From positions 1 to 11,412 of the forward strand of contig NZ_CALEVF010000269.1 of assembly GCF_937920395.1 (NCBI RefSeq): DNA of 11,412 bases, given 5' to 3'. The notes beneath the pieces were generated by a model that made no database searches, was not told where the DNA came from, and saw nothing but the letters and a program-made list of their open reading frames with translations. Source of the stretch: an uncultured Clostridium sp. GTDB lineage: Bacteria; Bacillota; Clostridia; Clostridiales; Clostridiaceae. The position numbers and the translations under genes were made by a program. Of this stretch, positions 5,709 through 11,412 are shown piece after piece; the stretch's first letter is position 1; the number at the start of each line of letters is the position of its first letter.

Positions 5709-6963
5709 ATAAATCACTCCTTAGATTAAACAAGCTTATTTGCTGTGGCCTATCAAAACTTTCATGATCTAATAGATGACTTTTAAGAGCCAACCTCTCC
5801 ATACTCTTGTCACCATAAAATTTTCCACTACAAGTTATAAAAAACCTAGCTCTTTTAAGTACTACTCCTAGTTTTTTTAAGTTATCGTATGAAAGATTAC
5901 AAAGCCTTCTTGCTCTTACGATTCTAAATGCAGATTTTACTCCTATTCCAGGCACTCTAAGAAGGGTCTCATATGCAGCATTATTCACCTCTACTGGAAA
6001 TTTATCTAAATTATTTAATGCCCAAAATGCTTTAGGATCTAAATCCGTATCAAAGTTAGGGTTTATGTCATCTAATAATTCACTTGCTTTAAATCCATAG
6101 TGTCTTAAAAGCCAATCTGCCTGATACATTCTATGTTCTTTAAGCAGTGGCGGTGTTGTTTGAATTGCTGGCAGATTTACATTCTGCATCACTGGTACAT
6201 AAGCAGAGTAATACACTCTTTTAAGTCCAAAGGTCTTATATAGACCCTCTGTAAGGCTAATGATGCTTAAATCGCTTTCATTAGTTGCTCCGACCATTAT
6301 CTGTGTACTCTGACCACCCGGTGTAAATTTAGGTGCCTTAAACCCTCTCTTCTTATATTCAGTTGACTCCATTATACTATGTTTAATAAGGGCCATAGGT
6401 TTTAAAATGTCCGCTTTGTTCTTTTGCGGTGCTAGAAGCTTTAAGCTTTTCTCTGAAGGAAGTTCAATATTTACACTCATCCTATCAGCATATAGTCCAG
6501 CCTCATAAATAAGTTTTGGATCAGCTCCAGGAATAGCTTTTACATGAATATATCCATTGAATTTATGGACTAATCGTAATTCTTTTATTATTTTAACTAA
6601 ATTCTCCATAGTGAAATCCGGACTTCTTTCTACACCAGAACTAAGAAATAATCCTTCTATATAATTTCGTCTATAAAAATTTACAGTTAAATCTACTATC
6701 TCTTTAGGTGTAAAGCTTGTCCTTTCTAATTCGTTACTAGAACGATTAATACAGTATTTACAATCATATATACATTTATTACTGTACAAAATTTTAAGCA
6801 GTGAAATACATCTACCATCCTGTGTCCACGAATGACAAATTCCAGATGATGCTGCATTCCCAATTCCATCCTTTGTATTCTTTCTATTAGAACCACTTGA
6901 AGAACAAGAAGCGTCATACTTTGCTGAATTCGATAATATCTCAAGTTTTCTCATTACGTCCAT
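5701..6963 (-). CDS. TIGR03916-type radical SAM protein, putative DNA modification/repair
   Basis: The 420-residue protein binds a 4Fe-4S cluster through Cys64, Cys68 and Cys71 (CIYDCKYC), the radical SAM CX3CX2C motif. It is expected to cleave S-adenosylmethionine to a 5'-deoxyadenosyl radical. Other features follow in order: a Ser/Cys-rich N-terminus typical of the family (YDASCSSSGSNRK, 16-28); the barrel with IHVKAIPGADP and VNIELPSE; KFTPGGQSTQ; a helix-hairpin-helix near 334-352 (LLRVPGIGVKSAFRIVRAR), a non-specific DNA-binding element; and QISLF at 408-412, resembling a beta-clamp binding peptide. The substrate is unknown. ATG 6963 is chosen because GAGG (6971-6974) lies 7 nt upstream; ATG 6966 is possible. 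The TTG at 6978 would put the ribosome site inside the gene. A LexA-like box overlaps the predicted transcription start, suggesting induction by DNA damage. It is coupled to the DUF4130 gene. Confidence 0.88.
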   Translation of the reverse strand: MDVMRKLEILSNSAKYDASCSSSGSNRKNTKDGIGNAASSGICHSWTQDGRCISLLKILYSNKCIYDCKYCINRSSNELERTSFTPKEIVDLTVNFYRRNYIEGLFLSSGVERSPDFTMENLVKIIKELRLVHKFNGYIHVKAIPGADPKLIYEAGLYADRMSVNIELPSEKSLKLLAPQKNKADILKPMALIKHSIMESTEYKKRGFKAPKFTPGGQSTQIMVGATNESDLSIISLTEGLYKTFGLKRVYYSAYVPVMQNVNLPAIQTTPPLLKEHRMYQADWLLRHYGFKASELLDDINPNFDTDLDPKAFWALNNLDKFPVEVNNAAYETLLRVPGIGVKSAFRIVRARRLCNLSYDNLKKLGVVLKRARFFITCSGKFYGDKSMERLALKSHLLDHESFDRPQQISLFNLRSDLFA

Positions 6964-6975
6964 CATATCACCTCG

Positions 6976-6989
6976 CAAACGTTTGTTCT
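6976..6989 (-). promoter_or_regulatory. Candidate LexA (SOS) operator
   Basis: On the - strand the site reads AGAACAAACGTTTG. The Gram-positive LexA/DinR consensus is CGAACRNRYGTTYG, so 13 of 14 positions agree; only the first C is replaced by A. It sits just downstream of an extended -10 and over the predicted transcription start, about 2 nt upstream of the Shine-Dalgarno, where a bound repressor would block transcription. Sequence match and placement are seen directly; LexA binding is inferred. Confidence 0.75.
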
Positions 6990-6990
6990 T

Positions 6991-6999
6991 ATTTTATCA
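6991..6999 (-). promoter_or_regulatory. Extended -10 promoter of the radical SAM operon
   Basis: On the - strand this reads TGATAAAAT: TGn followed by TAAAAT, one mismatch from TATAAT. The -35 position (about 7014-7019) reads TTTTAA and is weak. Transcription would start near 6984, within the LexA-like box, leaving a leader of about 20 nt. Confidence 0.5.
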
Positions 7000-7053
7000 T
7001 GTTTTATTCTAAATTAAAAGAGTTATTTATTGGTTTTTTTACTTTAATATGTA

Positions 7054-7257
7054 TTATAATATTTTTATTAAATACAATCCATCATCTAAAATACTTTGTT
7101 CACAACTAAACTTAACCCCCACGTCAATTAATTCAAAACAAACATCTCTAGTACTATTTATATCAAATAAACATTTACCTTTCTCATCTAATGCTTTTAT
7201 TGCATCTTTATGAATTCCTTCTCTAATTAAACTCTCTTTAACATCTTTATTTAACAC
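7054..7257 (-). CDS. Small protein of unknown function (67 residues)
   Basis: The GTG start at 7257-7255 is supported by a strong GGAGG (7265-7269 on this strand) 7 nt upstream. Reading further upstream in the same frame would swallow that ribosome site, so longer versions are unlikely. The protein begins MLNKDVKESLIREGIHKDA. It continues with a charged helical stretch (to about residue 27) and then a strand-like half containing FDINSTRDVCFELID and ending GLYLIKIL. It has three Cys, no signal peptide and no membrane segment. I do not recognise a family. It lies about 80 nt upstream of the radical SAM operon on the same strand, with no clear hairpin terminator in between, so partial co-transcription is possible. 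Confidence 0.6.
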   Translation of the reverse strand: MLNKDVKESLIREGIHKDAIKALDEKGKCLFDINSTRDVCFELIDVGVKFSCEQSILDDGLYLIKIL

Positions 7258-7384
7258 TTTTAAACCTCCGATTAAATTATACTTCTTACATAGCAACAAA
7301 TTATTAATGTATTTACCTTATTGTACACTAAATTCATAGTATATATATTACGTATTATAAGTTTTCTTAACTCTACTAAATATT

Positions 7385-7417
7385 AAAAGCCTGCAACCAT
7401 TTCGGTTACAGGCTTTT
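7385..7417 (-). terminator. Terminator hairpin downstream of spoIVA
   Basis: On the - strand, AAAAGCCTGTAACC (7417-7404) pairs with GGTTGCAGGCTTTT (7398-7385) around a 5-nt loop. This gives 14 bp with one G-U pair, whereas the + strand would have a C-A mismatch at that place. That favours function on the - strand, after spoIVA (stop at 7500, about 82 nt upstream). The U tract is short (TTTTAATATTT). Confidence 0.75.
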
Positions 7418-7479
7418 GATGGTATGGTGATAAAATTTAACTAACCTCTTATATGATACTCAGCCCATTACCATCAAAA
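7414..7479. repeat. Long-range inverted repeat between the spoIVA stop and its terminator
   Basis: TTTTGATGGTA (7414-7424) and TACCATCAAAA (7469-7479) are perfect reverse complements with a 44-nt spacer. With one bulged base the pairing extends to TGG/CCA (7466-7468). Its left arm shares four bases with the terminator stem at 7385-7417, so the two structures touch or compete. It may be an extended 3'-UTR fold or a small RNA; function unknown. Confidence 0.4.
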
Positions 7480-7499
7480 ATGATACATTGTACTACAGT

Positions 7500-8978
7500 T
7501 TATAAAATAATACATATTAAACTACCATTACCTTCATTTATAATCCTTTGTAGGGTCTTTTGAATTTTCACTTGAACATCATCAGGCATTTTAAATAATT
7601 TATTTTGTAGACCCTCTTTAACTAATACTTCTAAAGACTTACCAAACATATTACTCTGCCAAATTTGTGATTTATCATTCTGAAATTGATCTAAAATGGA
7701 TTTATAGAAATCTTCACTTTGTTTCTCAGTACCCATAATAGGGGATATTTCTGTTTGTATATCAGCCTTAATAAAATGAAGCGATGGTGCCGATGCCTTC
7801 AATTTAACTCCATATCTACCACCGTGTTGAACAATTTCCGGTTCTTCTAATGTCATTTCCGAAAGCTGTGGTGCTACTAATCCATAGCCTTTTTCACGAA
7901 CATCTTTTAATGCACCTGCAATTTTATCATATTCAACTTTTGCTTTTGAGAATTCTCCCATTAGTTTTAATAAATCATTTTCACCTTTGATTTCACAATT
8001 ACAGGTCTCACCAAGTATTTTATAAAATAATTCATGTTCAGGAATTATTTTGACTCTAGCTGTACCTTCTCCCATGTTTACTTCATCAAGATTTGCCGAT
8101 TCCAAAAAATCAACTTCCTTAAAACTTAGTAAAGATTTGGTTATATCACGAACTTTAAAAATATCCTTGCACATATCTTGTAAAACTTTCATAAAATTAA
8201 CTTTAACCCAATGTTTAGAACTTAGATTTTCTATCCATTCTGGCATATCTATGTTAATTTCCTTAACTGGGAATTCTTTAAGAACCCTTTGAAATATATT
8301 AGATATATCATTCTCATTCATGTTTATAACATCCATAACTTGAACTGGCACATCATATTTTTCTTCTAGTTCTCTTCCTAACGCTATTGTTTCAGGTGAA
8401 GTTGCGTTACTAGAGTTTAAAACCATTATGAAAGGTTTATTAATTGATTTAAGCTCATCTACCACTCTTGCTTCAGCTTCTAAGTATTCGTTTCTTTCAA
8501 TTCCAGTAATAGAACCATCAGTTGTTATTAAAAGTCCAATAGTTGAATGTTCATTAATTACTTTTTTTGTTCCAATTTCTGCTGCTTCTTCAAATGGAAT
8601 TTCATGATCATACCAAGGGGTATTAACCATTTTAGATACTTCACCTTCTGCGTATCCAAGAGCTCCTTTAACAATATAACCAACACAATCAACCATTCTA
8701 ACTTTAAACTTTGTACCACCATCAAATTCAATCTCTACTGCCTCATTTGGAACAAATTTAGGTTCAGTAGTATGAATTGATTTTCCTGAACCACTTTGAG
8801 GAAGTTCGTCTTTTGCTCTTTCTTTTTTATGTGGATTGTCTATGTTAGGAATTACCATAAGCTCCATAAATCTTTTTATAAATGTGGATTTCCCAGTTCG
8901 CACAGGTCCCACTACACCTACATAAATATCTCCTTGTGTTCTTTCCGCTATATCTTTATATATATCAAAATTATCCAA
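7500..8978 (-). CDS. spoIVA: Stage IV sporulation protein A, ATPase of the spore-coat basement layer
   Basis: SpoIVA is made in the mother cell and polymerises around the forespore in an ATP-dependent way, forming the platform on which the spore coat assembles. TTG at 8978-8976 is chosen because GGGAGG (8985-8990) lies 6 nt upstream and the product is then 492 residues, the same length as B. subtilis SpoIVA. Numbering then coincides: Walker A GPVRTGKST has Lys30, the sensor threonines are Thr70-Thr71 (HTTEPKFVPN), and Walker B VDCVGY has Asp97. PFEEAAEIGT, EHSTIG and the GTEKQSE and RIINEG segments near the C-terminus also match. A terminator upstream (9062-9109) isolates it from gpsA, so it needs its own promoter in 8979-9061. 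A sigma-E-like pair (GTAATAATT, 14-nt gap, GTATATTTAT) can be proposed there but is weak. Confidence 0.97.
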   Translation of the reverse strand: MDNFDIYKDIAERTQGDIYVGVVGPVRTGKSTFIKRFMELMVIPNIDNPHKKERAKDELPQSGSGKSIHTTEPKFVPNEAVEIEFDGGTKFKVRMVDCVGYIVKGALGYAEGEVSKMVNTPWYDHEIPFEEAAEIGTKKVINEHSTIGLLITTDGSITGIERNEYLEAEARVVDELKSINKPFIMVLNSSNATSPETIALGRELEEKYDVPVQVMDVINMNENDISNIFQRVLKEFPVKEINIDMPEWIENLSSKHWVKVNFMKVLQDMCKDIFKVRDITKSLLSFKEVDFLESANLDEVNMGEGTARVKIIPEHELFYKILGETCNCEIKGENDLLKLMGEFSKAKVEYDKIAGALKDVREKGYGLVAPQLSEMTLEEPEIVQHGGRYGVKLKASAPSLHFIKADIQTEISPIMGTEKQSEDFYKSILDQFQNDKSQIWQSNMFGKSLEVLVKEGLQNKLFKMPDDVQVKIQKTLQRIINEGNGSLICIIL

Positions 8979-9061
8979 TATATACCTCCCACTACTTATT
9001 ATTATCAATATAAATATACTTTAGATTTCATTAAATTATTACTAATGATTAAAAAAAATAT

Positions 9062-9109
9062 AAAAAAATCCAATTTTTATTAATTTCTTAATAAAAATTG
9101 GATTTTTTT
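9062..9109 (-). terminator. Long perfect terminator hairpin after the der-gpsA operon
   Basis: Positions 9062-9083 and 9088-9109 are perfect reverse complements, a 22-bp stem with a TTTC loop; the core is ATCCAATTTTTATTAA and its complement. On the - strand it ends in a run of seven T followed by ATATTTTTTTT. It begins about 37 nt after the gpsA stop and 84 nt before the spoIVA start, so it separates housekeeping transcription from sporulation transcription. Confidence 0.92.
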
Positions 9110-9146
9110 TGTTTTTTAGTGAATTGCCTTTAATAACTTAATACAA

Positions 9147-10139
9147 TTAAAACTCACTTTTTTTATTTCTTGACATTAATTCATATACTCCATATTTAGG
9201 ATCTTTACCTTCAAATAGTACTTTGTATAATACATCTGTTATAGGCATAGAAACTTTTTCTTTTTCTTTAAGTTCATAAAAAGCTCTTATAGCCTTTATA
9301 CCCTCAACTACCATACCTATATCATTGCAAGCCTTCTCCATTGGAACACCTTTCCCAATTAGAATTCCAGCTTTTCTATTTCTACTATGCATACTTGTAC
9401 AAGTTACTATAAGGTCACCCATACCTGTTAATCCATAAAATGTTTCTATTCTGCCACCAAGCCTAGTACCTATTCTTATAATTTCATTCATGCCCCTTGT
9501 CATAAGTGCAGCTTTAGCATTATCTCCATAACCTATACCATCAGATATTCCTGCAGCTAACGCAATAATGTTTTTAACTGCTCCACCAATTTCTACTCCT
9601 ATAATGTCTTCATTGGTATAGACTCTAAATTTACTAGTCATAAAAATATCTTGAACAATCATTGCACATTCCATCTGTTTAGATGTGACTACTACTGTTG
9701 TAGGTATATCTAAAGCAACCTCTTCCGCATGGCTAGGACCTGAAAGTATAACAATTGGGTTACCTAGAATTTCTTCTTCTATAACCTCTGAAATTCTTTT
9801 TAATGAACCCTCTTCGATTCCTTTTGCAATACTAACTATAATTTGATTCGGTTTTAAATATGGCCTTATCATCTTACTTATAGTTCTTATAACATGTGAT
9901 GGAACTGATAACACAATTATATCGACATCATTTATAACCTTCTCTATATCAATAGATGCTGTTACTTTTGATGGTACTATAATACTTGGTAAATATTTAA
10001 TGTTTTCTCTCTTTATATTTATATCATTAATAACACTGATTTTTCTATCCCAGATGTTAACACTAGTCCCTTTTTTCGCAAGCATTATGGATAATGCAGT
10101 ACCAAAACTACCTCCGCCTACAAAAGCAACCTTAGACAT
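9147..10139 (-). CDS. gpsA: NAD(P)-dependent glycerol-3-phosphate dehydrogenase
   Basis: This 330-residue cytosolic enzyme reduces dihydroxyacetone phosphate to sn-glycerol-3-phosphate, the backbone for phospholipid synthesis. The N-terminal Rossmann fold has VGGGSFGTA (7-15), the GxGxxG dinucleotide-binding loop, and SVPSH at 78-82. SIAKGIE includes Lys106 and [10 protein letters not shown] follows at 132-141. The C-terminal catalytic domain has Lys189 in [39 protein letters not shown] (236-247) and SRNRK with Arg254 at the NAD/substrate site. Length is typical of GpsA. The ATG at 10139 is 1 nt after the der stop codon; GGAAGG (10146-10151), 6 nt upstream, lies inside the last codons of der. 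The two genes are therefore one operon with translational coupling. All expected motifs are intact. Confidence 0.96.
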   Translation of the reverse strand: MSKVAFVGGGSFGTALSIMLAKKGTSVNIWDRKISVINDINIKRENIKYLPSIIVPSKVTASIDIEKVINDVDIIVLSVPSHVIRTISKMIRPYLKPNQIIVSIAKGIEEGSLKRISEVIEEEILGNPIVILSGPSHAEEVALDIPTTVVVTSKQMECAMIVQDIFMTSKFRVYTNEDIIGVEIGGAVKNIIALAAGISDGIGYGDNAKAALMTRGMNEIIRIGTRLGGRIETFYGLTGMGDLIVTCTSMHSRNRKAGILIGKGVPMEKACNDIGMVVEGIKAIRAFYELKEKEKVSMPITDVLYKVLFEGKDPKYGVYELMSRNKKSEF

Positions 10140-10140
10140 T

Positions 10141-11412
10141 TTATTCCTTCCTTTCTCTAAATATAAGCTTTATACCTGTTCCACTAAACTCAAAACTGTT
10201 TCTCAATTGGTTTTCTAAATATCTTTGATAAGAAAAATGTAATAAGTTAGCATTATTTACAAAGAACACAAATGTTGGTGGTTTAGAATCTACCTGAGTA
10301 ACATAAAATATTTTCAATCTTTTATTTGCTACTGTTGGAGGCTCGTTCATAAGCACAGCTTTGTTTATAACCTCATTTAATATACCTGTACCAATTCTTT
10401 TTGAATAATTATCATAGCACTCTTTTATAGATGATAATACCTTATGTACTCTTTGACCTGTTTTGGCAGATATAAATAAATATGGTGCATATGCCATAAA
10501 GTTTAAGCCCGCTTGGATTCTCTGTTTAAACTCAAGCATAGTTTTAGTATCTTTCTCTATTAAATCCCATTTATTCACTATAACTAGAATTGCTTTTTTC
10601 ATTTCATGAGCATACCCTATAATTTTCTCATCTTGATCACTTAATTCTTCAGTAGCAGTTATCATAAGTATAACCACATCAGCTCTCTCAACAGCAGCGA
10701 GTGACCTAATAACACTATATCTTTCAATGCCATCTTCTACTTTACTTTTTCTTCTTATTCCTGCAGTATCTATAAGAACAAACTTTCCTTCTTCAGTTTC
10801 TAATTTACTATCTATAGCATCTCTAGTAGTACCTGCTATATCAGTTACTATATTTCTTTCTTCTCCAAGCATTCTATTTATAAGTGATGATTTACCAACA
10901 TTTGGTTTACCTACCACTGCAACTTGAATATATTCTGCATCTTCTGTATTTGAATAAACACTATCAAAATGCACTACTACTTCATCTAACATATCTCCAA
11001 GGCCTAACCCTTGAGTTGCTGAAATGGCTACTGGTGTGCCTATTCCCAAATTATAAAATTCAAAAGCATTTGCTTCAAGTTCTAAATGATCTATTTTATT
11101 TACTACAAGTACTATTGGCTTTTTGCTTTTTCTTAACATTTGTGCAACTTCATAATCTGAACCTGTAAGTCCTTGTTTACCATCTACTATAAAAATTATA
11201 ACATCTGCTGTTTCTATAGCTATTTGTGCCTGTCTTCTCATTTGAGCTAAAATGATGTCTTGACTTTCAACTTCTATACCACCAGTGTCAATTATTGTAA
11301 AATTATGTCTTAACCAATCTGCATCCGCATACACTCTATCTCTTGTTACGCCTGGTGTATCTTCAACTATTGATATTCTCTTACCTGCTAATTTATTAAA
11401 TAATGTAGATTT
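10141..11412 (-). CDS. der: Ribosome assembly GTPase Der (EngA), 5' end outside the window
   Basis: Der has two tandem GTPase domains and a C-terminal KH-like domain, and is needed for maturation of the 50S ribosomal subunit. 423 residues are present. The right edge of the window falls inside the first P-loop: the first visible residues are KSTLFNK, the end of GxxxxGKS. Roughly 14 N-terminal residues are missing. In visible numbering, G domain 1 has TPGVTRD (19-25), DTGG (42-45), NKID (105-108) and SAT (130-132). G domain 2 has GKPNVGKSS (168-176), AGTTRDA (193-199), DTAG (215-218), NKWD (280-283) and SAKT (315-318). The KH-like domain follows to the C-terminus ([11 protein letters not shown] ... 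FRERKE). The last codons, AGG AAG GAA, double as the gpsA ribosome binding site. The reading frame is continuous to the window edge. Confidence 0.97.
   Translation of the reverse strand, partial: KSTLFNKLAGKRISIVEDTPGVTRDRVYADADWLRHNFTIIDTGGIEVESQDIILAQMRRQAQIAIETADVIIFIVDGKQGLTGSDYEVAQMLRKSKKPIVLVVNKIDHLELEANAFEFYNLGIGTPVAISATQGLGLGDMLDEVVVHFDSVYSNTEDAEYIQVAVVGKPNVGKSSLINRMLGEERNIVTDIAGTTRDAIDSKLETEEGKFVLIDTAGIRRKSKVEDGIERYSVIRSLAAVERADVVILMITATEELSDQDEKIIGYAHEMKKAILVIVNKWDLIEKDTKTMLEFKQRIQAGLNFMAYAPYLFISAKTGQRVHKVLSSIKECYDNYSKRIGTGILNEVINKAVLMNEPPTVANKRLKIFYVTQVDSKPPTFVFFVNNANLLHFSYQRYLENQLRNSFEFSGTGIKLIFRERKE

Noticed and set aside
6964..6978. TTG at 6978 as an upstream start for the radical SAM gene
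   Set aside because: The Shine-Dalgarno GAGGTGAT would then be inside the coding sequence and there is no ribosome site before 6978; the family's N-terminus fits the ATG at 6963/6966.
6975..6988. CcpA cre-site reading of GCAAACGTTTGTT
   Set aside because: The ends do not fit the cre consensus (first T and final CA missing), whereas the LexA consensus fits 13 of 14 positions.
7276..7281. TATAAT on the - strand as promoter of the 67-residue gene
   Set aside because: Transcription would start at or inside the GGAGG ribosome site, leaving no usable leader.
7829..7844. GAAC ... GTTC in spoIVA as a second LexA box
   Set aside because: The half-sites are separated by 8 nt instead of 4, and the site is inside coding sequence.
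8796..9083. + strand open frame overlapping the start of spoIVA
   Set aside because: Antisense to a conserved gene, Lys/Phe/Ile-rich low-complexity translation with no ribosome site.
10884..11168. + strand Leu-rich open frame inside der
   Set aside because: Shadow of the conserved Der G domains on the other strand.
1..11412. Transposase, integrase, toxin-antitoxin, phage, CRISPR or tRNA/rRNA signatures
   Set aside because: None seen on either strand; the inverted repeats found are terminators or intergenic palindromes without associated mobile genes.

Overview
The window is low-GC, gene-dense chromosome from a spore-forming, Clostridium-like Firmicute. This rests on four things: strong AT bias, strong GGAGG-type ribosome binding sites, frequent TTG/GTG starts, and the block der - gpsA - spoIVA that is typical of clostridial chromosomes. 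SpoIVA, the spore-coat base protein, shows that the organism makes endospores. I see no mobile element, CRISPR array, tRNA or rRNA. The window looks like ordinary core chromosome containing one poorly characterised and interesting operon.

Layout, left to right. (1) The last codons of a DUF47 (PhoU-like) gene overlap pit, a low-affinity phosphate permease; both are on the + strand. (2) deoD (purine nucleoside phosphorylase, - strand) converges on pit, and one hairpin between them can terminate both. (3) A 434-bp divergent intergenic region with several perfect inverted repeats separates deoD from nudC (NADH pyrophosphatase / mRNA deNADding Nudix enzyme, + strand). (4) A DUF4317 gene (+) has its own extended -10 promoter and converges, across a symmetric 16-bp terminator hairpin, on a 121-residue protein of unknown function (-). 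(5) A two-gene - strand operon holds a TIGR03916-type radical SAM protein and a DUF4130/TIGR03915-type partner. This pair is known only as a 'putative DNA modification/repair' system. (6) A 67-residue protein of unknown function (-) follows. (7) spoIVA (-), then gpsA (-) and the truncated der (-) run to the right end.

The most interesting part is the radical SAM/DUF4130 operon. I read three features that fit a DNA-damage role. First, a 13-of-14 match to the Gram-positive LexA (SOS) operator lies over the predicted transcription start. Second, the radical SAM protein has a helix-hairpin-helix DNA-binding segment. Third, a QISLF peptide near its C-terminus matches the beta sliding-clamp binding consensus. 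The two genes overlap by 8 bp, and the second probably starts at TTG, so they are likely translationally coupled.

Several start codons were moved on ribosome-binding-site evidence: spoIVA to TTG at 8978 (giving 492 residues, the same as the B. subtilis protein), DUF4130 to TTG at 5708, radical SAM to ATG at 6963, the 67-residue gene to GTG at 7257, and DUF4317 to ATG at 3229.
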